A stretch of 64,000 nucleotides of DNA from Pollutimonas bauzanensis_A (GCF_040393045.1 NZ_JBEBUX010000001.1:15427-79426), one strand, 5' to 3'; numbered from the stretch's first letter, positions 34,205 through 43,174 are shown. Notes: generated from the letters alone by a model not told the origin. A program made the numbers and translations.

Positions 34205-34495
34205 TCAGCGGTCGTCATCGCGTATTGACGACGGGTGGCGGCAAAGGGCTTCAACCTTGAACTCCATATAAGGCTGCAAGGGAAGGCCCATCAGTATGTC
34301 GTGCAGTTCCTGGTTGCTGTCCACGTCAAAAATACTGACGTTGGCGTATTGGCCGGCGACACGCCAGATGTGGCGCCATTTGCCGGATTTTTGCAGGGCT
34401 TGAGAGTATTCTTTCTCGCGCACTTTGATTTCCGAGATCGCTACCGGATCGGCATCGAGTGGAATACGTACGTCCATTTCAACTTTAAATAACAT
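34205..34495 (-). CDS. catC: Muconolactone delta-isomerase
   Basis: 96 residues, the exact size of CatC, a ring-shaped decamer that converts muconolactone to 3-oxoadipate enol-lactone. Starts MLFKVEMDVRIP, with the family's active-site E-K-E-Y near 26-29, W-R-H-I-W-R-V-A-G-Q-Y-A-N and the L-P-L-Q-P-Y-M motif near 75-81. GGAAACC precedes the ATG. Seventeen bases after catB. Confidence 0.95.
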   Translation of the reverse strand: MLFKVEMDVRIPLDADPVAISEIKVREKEYSQALQKSGKWRHIWRVAGQYANVSIFDVDSNQELHDILMGLPLQPYMEFKVEALCRHPSSIRDDDR

Positions 34496-34512
34496 GGTTT
34501 CCTCTGTCAGGC

Positions 34513-35634
34513 TTAGGGTTTGCGGGCGTAAAACACCAGTTTTTCTTCATCGAGCTCAATGCCCAGGCCGGGGCCCCGGGGCAATCCCAGACTGAAATTG
34601 CTATAGTCCAGCGGGGTAGTCAGAATTTCATCTTTCAACAGTAGTGGTCCGAACATTTCGGTGCCCCATTCCAGCTTCGCTATCGTTGAAAAAAGATGCG
34701 CAGCGGCAATGGTGGAGACTGAGCCTTCGAGCATGGTGCCGCCATACAGGGCAATGCCCGCCGCCTCGGCAATGGCAATCATGTCTCGCGCATTTTGCAG
34801 GCCTCCGGCCTGTTCAATCTTGATCGCGAACGCGTTGGCGCAATGTCCGGCTGCCATGCGGAAGGCGTCGTGTGGGCCTTTCAACGCTTCGTCGGCCATG
34901 ATGGGCAGGCGAGCCAGTGCTGTCAGGCGCTGCATGCCTTCCCAGTTTTTTTCATGAATGGGCTGCTCTAACAGCTCTACGCCGACATTGGCCAGGTCGG
35001 CCAAATGACGTATTGTCTGGGTTTCGCTCCAGCCCTGATTGATATCGACGCGAATGCTTACGGCGTCGCCGAGTGCGTTCTTGATGGCGGCTATATGTTT
35101 GATGTCATCCCGCGGCTCTCGCATGCCAATCTTCAATTTGAAGATATTGTGGCGACGTGATTCCAGCATTTGCTGGGCCTCGGCGATATCCGCTTGCGTG
35201 TCGCCGCTGGCAAGCGTCCAGGCGACCGAGATCCGGTCATGAATGCGGCCGCCAAACAGGTCGCTTACTGAAACACCCAGCCGTTTACCATAGGCATCGT
35301 ACAAGGCAGTTTCTATCGCAGACTTGGCAAACCGGTTGTCTTTTATCGTGCTGTTGAGCAGTTTGCGCAGGCCGGCAATCTGGCTGGCGGGCTTGCCCAC
35401 CAGCAGCGGTTTGAAATAGGCTTCGATATTGGTCTTGATGCTTTCGGGGCTTTCACCGCCGTAGTTCAGGCCGCCTATCGTGGTGGCTTCACCGATACCT
35501 TCTATGTTGTCCGAGCAGCGGAGTCGAACAATGACCAGCGACTGCGCACCCATGGTCGATACTGCCATCTTGTGGGGGCGAATCGTAGGGATATCAACAA
35601 TTAAACAGTTGACGTCGTTGATAATTGCTTCCAT
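34513..35634 (-). CDS. catB: Muconate cycloisomerase
   Basis: 373 residues, enolase superfamily. It cyclises cis,cis-muconate to muconolactone using Mn2+. The base pair K-x-K in FKLKIG, metal ligands Asp (VDINQGW), Glu (LLEQP) and Asp (MADEAL), and the second lysine (F-A-I-K-I-E-Q-A-G-G) are conserved; the closing strand E-W-G-T-E-M-F-G-P is typical. First gene of the catBCA-pcaD operon, with AGGAAGG before the ATG and a regulator box centred about 90 bases upstream. Confidence 0.95.
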   Translation of the reverse strand: MEAIINDVNCLIVDIPTIRPHKMAVSTMGAQSLVIVRLRCSDNIEGIGEATTIGGLNYGGESPESIKTNIEAYFKPLLVGKPASQIAGLRKLLNSTIKDNRFAKSAIETALYDAYGKRLGVSVSDLFGGRIHDRISVAWTLASGDTQADIAEAQQMLESRRHNIFKLKIGMREPRDDIKHIAAIKNALGDAVSIRVDINQGWSETQTIRHLADLANVGVELLEQPIHEKNWEGMQRLTALARLPIMADEALKGPHDAFRMAAGHCANAFAIKIEQAGGLQNARDMIAIAEAAGIALYGGTMLEGSVSTIAAAHLFSTIAKLEWGTEMFGPLLLKDEILTTPLDYSNFSLGLPRGPGLGIELDEEKLVFYARKP

Positions 35635-35717
35635 AACCTTCCTGTCGTGCGTTAAGCCTACTCAGGAGTATATGGGGTGCTTTCGGTTTACGTCTAATAC
35701 CGTTTTTGCGTTGATGA

Positions 35718-35732
35718 ATACCTAATAGGTAT
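35718..35732 (-). promoter_or_regulatory. CatR/BenM-type activator site before catB
   Basis: ATAC-CTAATAG-GTAT fits exactly the ATAC-N7-GTAT consensus known for CatM and BenM; it is also a perfect 6-base dyad. A half site ATAC lies at 35697-35700. On the minus strand a TATACT box at 35672-35667 puts the start near 35660, so the dyad centres near -65, the standard place of the LysR recognition site. Confidence 0.8.
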
Positions 35733-35741
35733 GGGTTGAAT

Positions 35742-36641
35742 TTAGCTCGCGTCGTAATAATCAAGTGCGCTTTTTTTGGCGAGGCCGATGACTTGTTTTA
35801 GAAAAGCTGATTCATTTGACTTAAGCCAGCTCATCATGATGGGCGACGTAAATGTGGGCGCGTCCAGGCGAATATAGCTAATGTCTTCGCGGTGCAGTCG
35901 ATGCACCGAACTGGGCACCAGCGTAATGCCTAACCCTACAGCAACCAGCCCGACCGCCGTTTGCAGTTCATTGGTTTCAAGGGCGACGTTAATAGTGAGG
36001 CCATGGTGTTCAAATAGCTTTAGAACGTGATCGGCATAGCTCGGGCGCGGTTTGGATGGATAAAGAATAAACGCTTCAGACAAGATGTCTTCCAGCCGCA
36101 ATTCGGAACGGGTGGACAGGGCGTGGGTCTTGGGCAGTACAACCATCAGCGGTTCTTCGACCAACACCAGCCGTTCGATTAGAGGGTCATCAAGCAATAT
36201 GCGCCCAACACCGAGATCGATATGCCCCGCTTTCAGGGCGTCGAATTGTTGCAGCGTCGTCATCTCCAACAACCCGATCTCGGCATTTTCATCCAGAGCC
36301 ATGGCCTGGCGAATAAAGGCGGGAACAAAGCCATATAACGTCGAGGGCACAAAGCCGATACCAAACCATTTTTTCTGATTTTCAGCAATACGTTTGGTGG
36401 CCGCAGTGATGTCGTCCAGCCGGTTAGTAAGTTGGGTGGTCTGGTCCAGAAAGAACCGCCCCGCATCGGTCAGGCGTATGCTGCGGCCCAGCCGTTCGAA
36501 CAGATCTGCCCCAAGTTCAATTTCCAACTGGCGAATCTGGCGGCTTAACGGCGGTTGTGCCATGAGCAAGCGCGAGGCTGCCTTGGTAAAGCTCAGCTCC
36601 GCCGCCACGCACTGAAAATAACGGATTTGCCGTAATTCCAT
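35742..36641 (-). CDS. catR: LysR-family activator of catechol catabolism
   Basis: 299 residues. Winged helix 1-60 (MELRQIRYFQCVAAELSFTK, AQPPLSRQIRQLE), then the periplasmic-binding-like sensor. The match to BenM/CatM/CatR extends through the sensor: IGFVPSTLYGFVPAF, ILYPSKPRPSY, and LQTAVGLVAVGLGITLVPSS. It should activate catBCA-pcaD with cis,cis-muconate. The gene is upstream of catB and reads the same way, with 107 bases between, whereas catR genes are usually divergent. The BenM-type box sits just beyond its stop codon. Confidence 0.88.
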   Translation of the reverse strand: MELRQIRYFQCVAAELSFTKAASRLLMAQPPLSRQIRQLEIELGADLFERLGRSIRLTDAGRFFLDQTTQLTNRLDDITAATKRIAENQKKWFGIGFVPSTLYGFVPAFIRQAMALDENAEIGLLEMTTLQQFDALKAGHIDLGVGRILLDDPLIERLVLVEEPLMVVLPKTHALSTRSELRLEDILSEAFILYPSKPRPSYADHVLKLFEHHGLTINVALETNELQTAVGLVAVGLGITLVPSSVHRLHREDISYIRLDAPTFTSPIMMSWLKSNESAFLKQVIGLAKKSALDYYDAS

Positions 36642-36794
36642 GATTCACACCTTAAAGTTTCCGTTCCAGCGAATTTGGTTTTGGATAAGCGTAACCCATC
36701 AAAGAGTAGATGGAAGTCCATCGGTGTGACGATGAACTTGCTGGAAGTCGGCGGCGCTCTGCGTCTTATTAGGGACTTCCCTTGGTCTATGTAA

Positions 36795-36827
36795 GATTGT
36801 TGACAATCGTACAGTTGACAATATAGA
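36795..36827 (+). promoter_or_regulatory. Promoter of the second LIV importer with GntR-type operators
   Basis: TTGACA (36800-36805), 16-base spacer, TATAGA (36822-36827). The -35 box lies in the dyad GATTGT-TG-ACAATC (36795-36808); TTGACAAT returns at 36815-36822. TTGT-N2-ACAA dyads are typical for FCD-type GntR regulators, so the GntR protein encoded at 43175 is a likely repressor. Confidence 0.7.
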
Positions 36828-36858
36828 GTGGTCTCAGAAATAAAAATGGAGAGACAAA

Positions 36859-37725
36859 ATGCTTATTGTGTCGTTGCTCCTTAACGGGCTGGTGCTGGGA
36901 TCCATCCTGCTGCTGTCCAGCCTGGGGCTAACTCTGATTTATGGCGTGGGCCGCGTCGTGAACTTTGCTCATGGCGCGCTGTTTAGTTTGGGCGCCATGT
37001 GTGCTGTGTGGCTAGTTGCACTGGGCCTGTCGTTCTGGGTTTCGCTGGTGCTGTCCCTGGTTATCGTCGGTCTGGCAGGGATCGTTATGGACTGGAGCAT
37101 TCTTGCGCGTATCCGCGACAGGCCCATGGTGGACAGCCTGCTGCTGACGTTCGGCGTAGCTATGCTGATCACCGGCATCTTGTACGAAAGCGGCGGACGT
37201 AACGTGCAGGTGCTGGTGCCGCCGCCTGCTTTGTCTGGAACGGTGCATATTCTGGGTACAGCGCTGCCGCTTTACCGCGTTTTCGTGTCCGGACTAGCCA
37301 TAGCGTTGGCGATAGCACTGTTGCTCTTTCTGAAGAAATCAAAATGGGGTTTGCGAGTGCGAGCTGCCAACGATGACGGAGAAATGGCTGCATGTCTTGG
37401 CATTAACCGCAATACGCTCATGCACTCGGTCGTGGGTGTCAGTGCAGCGCTGGTTGCCATTTCAGGCGCGGCCGCTGCGCCAATTTTCAATGCCTATGCA
37501 ACGGTGGGCGACAAAATTCTAATCCTGGCCTTTATGACCGTCATCCTGGGTGGACTGGGTAGCTTGCGAGGCGCCATCGTGGCGGCCTATGTCGTTGGCA
37601 TGATTATGGTGTTCGGTGAGGCTTATTCAGGTGGCCAGGCGGCGCTTTTGGTGTTGTTCTTGTTGGTGATGGCAATGCTGATTCGCTGGCCACGGGGTTT
37701 CTTTGGCGAAGGGCGGACAGAATGA
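36859..37725 (+). CDS. Branched-chain-type ABC transporter permease (LivH family)
   Basis: 288 residues, about eight helices. LivH signature near the start (L-V-L-G-S-I-L-L-L-S-S-L-G-L-T-L-I-Y-G split over helix 1, then VVNFAHGALFSLGA); coupling loop R-A-A-N-D-D-G-E-M-A-A-C-L-G near 172-185; LGGLGSLRGAI near the end. AATGGAGAGACAAA precedes the ATG. First gene of the operon; the binding protein is encoded not here but 7 kb downstream at 44001. Overlaps livM by four bases. Confidence 0.93.
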   Translation: MLIVSLLLNGLVLGSILLLSSLGLTLIYGVGRVVNFAHGALFSLGAMCAVWLVALGLSFWVSLVLSLVIVGLAGIVMDWSILARIRDRPMVDSLLLTFGVAMLITGILYESGGRNVQVLVPPPALSGTVHILGTALPLYRVFVSGLAIALAIALLLFLKKSKWGLRVRAANDDGEMAACLGINRNTLMHSVVGVSAALVAISGAAAAPIFNAYATVGDKILILAFMTVILGGLGSLRGAIVAAYVVGMIMVFGEAYSGGQAALLVLFLLVMAMLIRWPRGFFGEGRTE

Positions 37726-38738
37726 ATACGGAGACGACTGTGCCAGACACCTTAATCACTACGCAAAAATCGACGGGCCTCAATTGGTTGCGCATTATCG
37801 GCATTATTGTCGCTGCCCTGGGGGCCATGGTCCCCCTGATCCTTCCTGATTCCCCTTTCATACTGGTCCTCGCGTCCCACGCCGTGATCGCGGCTATTGT
37901 GGCCGTCAGCCTGGATATGCTTACCGGCAATACAGGCCTGCTTTCCTTCGGGCACGCTGGCTGGTTTGGCTTGGGCGCTTATACCGCGGGACTGCTTTCG
38001 CAGGCTCTGACGACCGAAATGCTGGTCATCGTCCCGATGGCTATTGTCCTGGCTATCTTGCTGTCGTGGGCGGTGGGCCAGATCCTTGTGCGGCAAATCG
38101 GCAAGGCGTTTGCCATCCTGACCCTGGCGTTCAGCCAAGTGCTTTACGCCCTCGTATTCGTATTTTCCAGCTACACAGGGGGCGAGGACGGCCTTCAAGG
38201 CGTGCCTGTTCCAACATTGCTGGGCTTCGATGTGACCGAACCCAAAGTCTGGTATTGGCTATTGTATGTATCCCTGCTCGCCTCGTTATACCTCGCGCTT
38301 CATATCCGGCGAACGCCTCTGGGCAAGGCATGGCTCGGCATACGTGAAAACACCGAGCGTGCTTATTTCATTGGCTTGAACGTCAATTTGCTCAAACTGC
38401 TTTCGTATATTTTTTCATCGGCAATGGCGGCATTCGCAGGTAGTTTATTTGTGTTGTTCAACGGGGCAACGTCACCGGAAATCCTGCACTGGTTCGAGTC
38501 GGGAAAGATACTGATGTATGTCGTGCTGGGCGGGATCGGCACTATCGTCGGACCCGCGCTGGGCGCCGTGGTATTCACGTTCGCCGAGCACTACATCAGC
38601 AGTTATACCGATGCTTGGCTGATTTACTTCGGCGCACTTTTCGTGCTGATCGTCATCGTGGCGCCAGGCGGCATCTTCGGGCTGCTTAGGCCAGTATGGG
38701 AGCGCCTGACCCAGCGCAATGAACGAGGTGCACCATGA
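37722..38738 (+). CDS. Branched-chain-type ABC transporter permease (LivM family)
   Basis: 338 residues. After a polar N-terminus (about 1-22) come eight to nine helices, with the LivM motif L-D-M-L-T-G-N-T-G-L-L-S-F-G-H-A-G-W-F-G-L near 65-85 and the coupling loop A-W-L-G-I-R-E-N-T-E-R-A near 203-214. Unlike the importer at 13286 it is not fused to an ATPase. Overlaps both neighbours by four bases (ATGA). Confidence 0.93.
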   Translation: MNTETTVPDTLITTQKSTGLNWLRIIGIIVAALGAMVPLILPDSPFILVLASHAVIAAIVAVSLDMLTGNTGLLSFGHAGWFGLGAYTAGLLSQALTTEMLVIVPMAIVLAILLSWAVGQILVRQIGKAFAILTLAFSQVLYALVFVFSSYTGGEDGLQGVPVPTLLGFDVTEPKVWYWLLYVSLLASLYLALHIRRTPLGKAWLGIRENTERAYFIGLNVNLLKLLSYIFSSAMAAFAGSLFVLFNGATSPEILHWFESGKILMYVVLGGIGTIVGPALGAVVFTFAEHYISSYTDAWLIYFGALFVLIVIVAPGGIFGLLRPVWERLTQRNERGAP

Positions 38739-39487
38739 TTTTGCAGACCAACGACTTATCCAAGAGTTTTGGCGGTTTAAAGGCAGTATCCAATGTGTCG
38801 CTGGGCATAAAGGAAAACGCTATCCATTCCATTCTGGGCCCCAATGGCGCAGGCAAGACGACATTGTTCAACTTGATTACCGGCGCCATCGCACCCGCCA
38901 ATGGCTCTGTGCATTTTAAAGGCAAGGAAATCACCGGATGGTCGCCGGACAAGCTGGCCACCATCGGGGTAGTGCGTACTTTCCAGCGCACCAGCATCTT
39001 TCGCCATCTGTCTGTGCTGGAAAACGTGTCGCTGGCCATACGCTCACGTCGCGGCCTGAACTACAAGGTCCGTATCTCGCGTGAAGTCGATGACAGTGTG
39101 AACGAGGAAGCGTTCAAGTGCCTGCACGACGTGGGGTTGGATAAGCGCGACGGCATTTTGGCCGACAAGCTCGCTCATGGCTACCAACGTGCGCTCGACA
39201 TCGCGATTGGCTTGGCCTTGAAACCCATGCTCATTCTGATGGACGAGCCGCTGGCCGGCATGTCGCGCGGCGATCGGGAAGGCATTGCCGACCTGATACT
39301 GAAGCTGCGCAACGAGCTTGGCCTGACGATAGTGATTGTGGAGCACGATGTCGGAATGGTGATGAAACTGTCGGACACGATTACCGTCATGCAGCATGGA
39401 CGCATCATCGCCGAGGGCGCACCTGAGGCTATACGCGAAGACGAGAATGTAAAGAAAGCCTATCTTCATGGGAGTTTTGCGACATGA
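38735..39487 (+). CDS. Branched-chain-type ABC transporter ATPase (LivG family)
   Basis: 250 residues, one ABC domain. Walker A GPNGAGKTT (about 35-43), F-Q-R-T Q-loop, signature in the LivG form LAHGYQRALDIAIGLAL (about 147-163), Walker B LILMDEPLAGMSRGD (about 167-181) and H-loop V-E-H-D. Couples ATP hydrolysis to the LivHM channel. Four-base overlap with livF. Confidence 0.93.
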   Translation: MILQTNDLSKSFGGLKAVSNVSLGIKENAIHSILGPNGAGKTTLFNLITGAIAPANGSVHFKGKEITGWSPDKLATIGVVRTFQRTSIFRHLSVLENVSLAIRSRRGLNYKVRISREVDDSVNEEAFKCLHDVGLDKRDGILADKLAHGYQRALDIAIGLALKPMLILMDEPLAGMSRGDREGIADLILKLRNELGLTIVIVEHDVGMVMKLSDTITVMQHGRIIAEGAPEAIREDENVKKAYLHGSFAT

Positions 39488-40191
39488 GCAACGTCCTCGA
39501 GCTTGAGCGCGTTTCAGCGTTTTACGGATCCAGTCAAATCTTGCAGGAATTATCGCTGCGCGTCGAACAAGGCAAGGTCGCCTGCCTGCTTGGCTTGAAC
39601 GGGATGGGGAAAACCACCACGTTGCGCGCCATTATGGGGCTGGTCGGCCGTGTTGAAGGCCGCATTACGCTCAACGACACACCCCTGTTGGGCCGTACGC
39701 ATCGCCGGGCCCGCATGGGCGTGACGTTGGTGCCGGAGGACCGCAAGGTGTTCGCAAGCCTGACAGTAGAAGAGAACATGACCGTCGCCATGCACGCGAC
39801 AGGTAAACAGAACGACTTCGGTATCGCAGATGCCACGCAGCTCTTTCCGCGTTTGCAGGAAAGGCTTGCGCAGAAGGCGGGAACGCTCAGCGGGGGCGAG
39901 CAGCAAATGCTTGTGGTCGCGCGCGCCATGTTAGCCAATCCGTCTTATATCCTGCTCGATGAGCCTACCGAGGGACTGGCGCCCGAATACGTTGACGCCA
40001 TTAAAAACGCCATTGATGCCGCCCGCGACCGCAATATAGGCATCATCCTGGTCGAGCAAAGCCTCCCGCTGGCAATGGCTGTAGGCGACGATTTTTACGT
40101 CCTGGAAAACGGCCAAGTGATATTTAGTCAGGATCGCCAGTCGGCAGTACGTGATCCGGCAATGATCGCGAATATGCTCACCGTGGAGTAA
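39484..40191 (+). CDS. Branched-chain-type ABC transporter ATPase (LivF family)
   Basis: 235 residues. Walker A GLNGMGKTT (about 37-45), signature LSGGEQQMLVVARAM (about 134-148), Walker B YILLDEPTEGLAPE (about 154-167), then V-E-Q-S in the H-loop position as in other LivF proteins. Completes the ATPase pair of this importer. Five bases separate it from the crotonase gene, so catabolic genes are on the same transcript. Confidence 0.93.
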   Translation: MSNVLELERVSAFYGSSQILQELSLRVEQGKVACLLGLNGMGKTTTLRAIMGLVGRVEGRITLNDTPLLGRTHRRARMGVTLVPEDRKVFASLTVEENMTVAMHATGKQNDFGIADATQLFPRLQERLAQKAGTLSGGEQQMLVVARAMLANPSYILLDEPTEGLAPEYVDAIKNAIDAARDRNIGIILVEQSLPLAMAVGDDFYVLENGQVIFSQDRQSAVRDPAMIANMLTVE

Positions 40192-40196
40192 GACTT

Positions 40197-40958
40197 ATGG
40201 CATCGATTCAAAGCAGCTACGATAATGGCGTACAAATCCTGACTATCAGCAATGAGGCGAAGCGCAACGCATTTACTCATCAAATGACGCAGGAACTCGG
40301 AGCCCGTCTGCAGGCGGCGGAAAGTGATGCTGCTGTGAAATGCATAATCATCACTGGCGCTGGGGATATCGCTTTTTCTAGTGGTCACGACCTACGCGAA
40401 ATGCTCGATGACCGCGATAACGCGTCTGACCAGGCGGCCAACGCGCCCTTCCTGATGCCGGCTACGCTGACAACGCCCACTATCGCTGCTATTAATGGCT
40501 TTGCGTTCGCCGCAGGCTTCATCCTTTCGATTTCCTGCGATTTGCGCGTGTGCGCCGAGAATGCCAGCTTTAGTGCGCCTGGTGCACGTATCGGCTTGTT
40601 GCCTATCGGCGGCCAGTTGAGTCGGTTGCCCATGCTTATGCCGCGCGGAATCGCCCACGAGATGTTGATTTCCTGCAGGGAAATGAAGGCTGATGAAGCC
40701 TATCGTATCGGCTTTGCCAACCACCTGGTACCCCGCGGACAGGCATTATCCGCCTCGCTCGATATCGCCAAAAATATAGTAGCCAACTCATCATCTGTTG
40801 TCGCATCGATAAAAACTGGCCTGGAGGTCTTTGCCAAGGATGGCGCAAGCGCGGCCGCTGATTATGAGTGGGAGGTTGGCCGCCAGCTGCAAAGCGCACC
40901 CGACGCTGATGAGGGAATGCGTGCTTTCCTGGAGAAGCGTACCCCTCGTTTTATATAA
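40197..40958 (+). CDS. Crotonase-fold protein lacking both hydratase glutamates
   Basis: 253 residues, crotonase superfamily by length and layout (oxyanion segment FSSGHDLREM; FAFAAGFILSISCDL; IGLLPIGGQLSRL). At the two positions of the hydratase glutamates it has Ile109 (AAGFI) and Gly129 (SAPGA), so it is unlikely to be a normal enoyl-CoA hydratase. It could be an isomerase, hydrolase, decarboxylase or lyase using other residues, like several members of the superfamily. It follows livF directly and precedes an acyl-CoA synthetase, so it acts on a CoA thioester of the imported acid. Confidence 0.85.
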   Translation: MASIQSSYDNGVQILTISNEAKRNAFTHQMTQELGARLQAAESDAAVKCIIITGAGDIAFSSGHDLREMLDDRDNASDQAANAPFLMPATLTTPTIAAINGFAFAAGFILSISCDLRVCAENASFSAPGARIGLLPIGGQLSRLPMLMPRGIAHEMLISCREMKADEAYRIGFANHLVPRGQALSASLDIAKNIVANSSSVVASIKTGLEVFAKDGASAAADYEWEVGRQLQSAPDADEGMRAFLEKRTPRFI

Positions 40959-41028
40959 GTCCCGTGCCTTATAGATCATCGAATGCCTGAACGGCGCAGT
41001 CTGGATTTTGCAAATGGAGCAAACAAGA

Positions 41029-43173
41029 ATGAGAACAGAAATCGAATCCAAGAACCTTCTACAACACTATGGATTCACTACGACGAGCCCTAGCCTGGCG
41101 ACGGACGCCGCCCGGGCTGGCGTCATCGCCACTCGCCTGCGCGGTCCCTTTGCGATGAAGATAGTCTCGGCCGACATCGTCCATAAAGTGGCGGCCGGGG
41201 GCGTGCGTCTTGGCGTCGCCGCCGAACATGTCGAGCGGGTTCATGCCGAAATTATCGAGGCCTGCCGGGCATCCAGCCCAAGCGCAACGATAGATGGCGT
41301 GTTGTTGGAAGAAATGGTCGCAGGCGATGTGGAAGTGTTTCTCGGCGCCCGTGTCGACCCACATTATGGCGGTGTTGTCTTGGTGGGATTGGGTGGATCG
41401 AACGTAGAACAGGGCGTACCGCCCATGGCCGCATTAACCCCCATCAGCGAAGATCGCGCTCGCAGCATGATAGAAAAGGCGATCGAAGAGCGGCTGAATC
41501 AAGAGCTTAGTCCGGCGGCAAAGAAAACGCTCGTTCAATACGTCATGGCGGTGGCCGGCCCCGACGGCATGCTGGCCCAGGGCGCTGTCAGCGAGCTGGA
41601 CATCAATCCTATTATCGTCAATGGCGATCGATGCATCGCGGTCGATGCTGTCGCCCAAGATCTTGCTGATGATCAGCTCGTCCATGTCCGATCAGGCTTA
41701 CAAATCCAGGAGACTATTTCCAGTCGCAAAGCCAGGCTGACAGGCATGAAGGCTTTGTTCGACCCTGCATCCATTGCCTTTATCGGCGCGTCGACGGCGC
41801 CTAACAAGTTGGGCTACCGCAGCATCAAGAATCTGCTCGACTTCGGCTACGCCGGAAAAATATATCCCATCCACCCTAAGGCCGAAGAAATTTGCGGCTT
41901 GAAAGCCTATCCATCTATCTGCGATATTCCCGAGCCTGTGGATCGCGCCTATGTGGCCGTTGGCGCTAATGCGGTACCCGCTATGCTGACGCAATGCGCG
42001 AATAAGGGAGTAAGCGTGGTGCAAGTTCTGACCGCGGGATTTACGGAGTGGTCGGGTGAAGAGGCATCGAAAGGGCAGCAACTCGAGGAGGAAATACAGG
42101 CTGTATTGTCGGGTACTGATATGCGTATGGTCGGCCCCAACTGCATAGGCACGTTCTCGGCCACTAGCCGCATGGCCATGGGCGCAGCACGCTACAGCCC
42201 GACCGATACCAAGGGCATCACCTTTATCTCGCAGAGCGGAACGTTCGCCGGCGATGTGGTTCGCCGCGCCCAGGTTCAGGCCATACCCGTTGCCCGCGTA
42301 CTGTCGGCGGGCAATTGTTCCGATCTGGACTTGGTCGATTACTTGTTGTATTGCGAAGACGATCCTGCAACGACGCTTACTGCCTTCTATACCGAATCGA
42401 TAAGCGATCCCGGCTTGTTCTTCCGCGCAGCCGAGAGCGCCCGCAAACCCATTGTGTTGCTCAAGGGAGGTACGACCGAGCAAGGGCTGACTGCAGCCAG
42501 CAGCCATACCGCGGCTTTGGCCACTGACACGGCTTTGTGGGATGCCGCCATTAAGCAGGCAGGCATTCTGCAAGTCGATAGCATCGATGACTTGATGGAC
42601 ACTTTGTTGATCCAGAGTGCGCACTCGACTCTGCGGGGTAATCGGTTGGGCATTTTTGGTTCGGGTGGAGGTGTCAGTGTTACGTCCAGCGACGCCGCAT
42701 CGCGCGCCGGCATGCGGATTCCGGCTCTTTCCCCAAGCACGTGTGACGCGCTTAGTCGTTTTGGTGTGCCAGGCACCAGCGTTGCCAACCCTATCGACAT
42801 TCCCGTATGGGGCTTGCGCGATGGCAATCGCCTTATCCTTGCCGATATTATCAATTTGCTCAAAGTCGACGATAACCTTGACAGCCTTATCGTTTATGTC
42901 GAGATGGGCTCCATCATGGACTTTGCTGACGACGAAGCGGATGGAAGGCGTCAACTCGAGGAAATTTGCGAGTCGGTGGCGCAAGCCGGCACCGCAGGCC
43001 CCAAAGTCAGCCTTGCCCTGCGTAGCACCGGCGACCAAACACAAGACAACTTCGTAAGAGAGCAACGCGCCAAACTGCGGGAACAAGGCATTGCTGTTTT
43101 CTCATCTACCGCCCGGGCTGTTCGCGCCCATGCCAAACTATACGAGTTATCGTCCAAGCAAGGTAGAGGTTAA
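41029..43173 (+). CDS. ADP/NDP-forming acyl-CoA synthetase with ATP-grasp domain first
   Basis: 714 residues. The first 225 are an ATP-grasp domain (MKIVSADIVHKVAAGGVRLGV, EEMVAGDVEVFLGA, GLGGSNVE), followed from about 240 by the CoA-binding domain (FDPASIAFIGASTAPNKLGY; VGPNCIGTFS) and a succinyl-CoA-ligase-like domain carrying the phosphorylatable His493 in SSHTAALATDTALW. Most single-chain enzymes have the ATP-grasp part last, so this is the permuted arrangement. It should form an acyl-CoA reversibly with ATP giving ADP. ATG 41029 is preceded by GGAG nine bases earlier; ATG 41014 is an alternative. Substrate unknown. Confidence 0.9.
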   Translation: MRTEIESKNLLQHYGFTTTSPSLATDAARAGVIATRLRGPFAMKIVSADIVHKVAAGGVRLGVAAEHVERVHAEIIEACRASSPSATIDGVLLEEMVAGDVEVFLGARVDPHYGGVVLVGLGGSNVEQGVPPMAALTPISEDRARSMIEKAIEERLNQELSPAAKKTLVQYVMAVAGPDGMLAQGAVSELDINPIIVNGDRCIAVDAVAQDLADDQLVHVRSGLQIQETISSRKARLTGMKALFDPASIAFIGASTAPNKLGYRSIKNLLDFGYAGKIYPIHPKAEEICGLKAYPSICDIPEPVDRAYVAVGANAVPAMLTQCANKGVSVVQVLTAGFTEWSGEEASKGQQLEEEIQAVLSGTDMRMVGPNCIGTFSATSRMAMGAARYSPTDTKGITFISQSGTFAGDVVRRAQVQAIPVARVLSAGNCSDLDLVDYLLYCEDDPATTLTAFYTESISDPGLFFRAAESARKPIVLLKGGTTEQGLTAASSHTAALATDTALWDAAIKQAGILQVDSIDDLMDTLLIQSAHSTLRGNRLGIFGSGGGVSVTSSDAASRAGMRIPALSPSTCDALSRFGVPGTSVANPIDIPVWGLRDGNRLILADIINLLKVDDNLDSLIVYVEMGSIMDFADDEADGRRQLEEICESVAQAGTAGPKVSLALRSTGDQTQDNFVREQRAKLREQGIAVFSSTARAVRAHAKLYELSSKQGRG

Positions 43174-43174
43174 A

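Noticed and set aside
41698..43086. A 462-codon open frame on the minus strand
   Set aside because: It lies fully inside the acyl-CoA synthetase gene on the other strand and has no recognisable domain; it is a codon-usage shadow.
43091..43174. N-terminal extension of the GntR protein at 43175
   Set aside because: It would overlap the synthetase gene by more than 80 bases; the GTG with AAGGTAGAGG upstream right after the synthetase stop is the better start.
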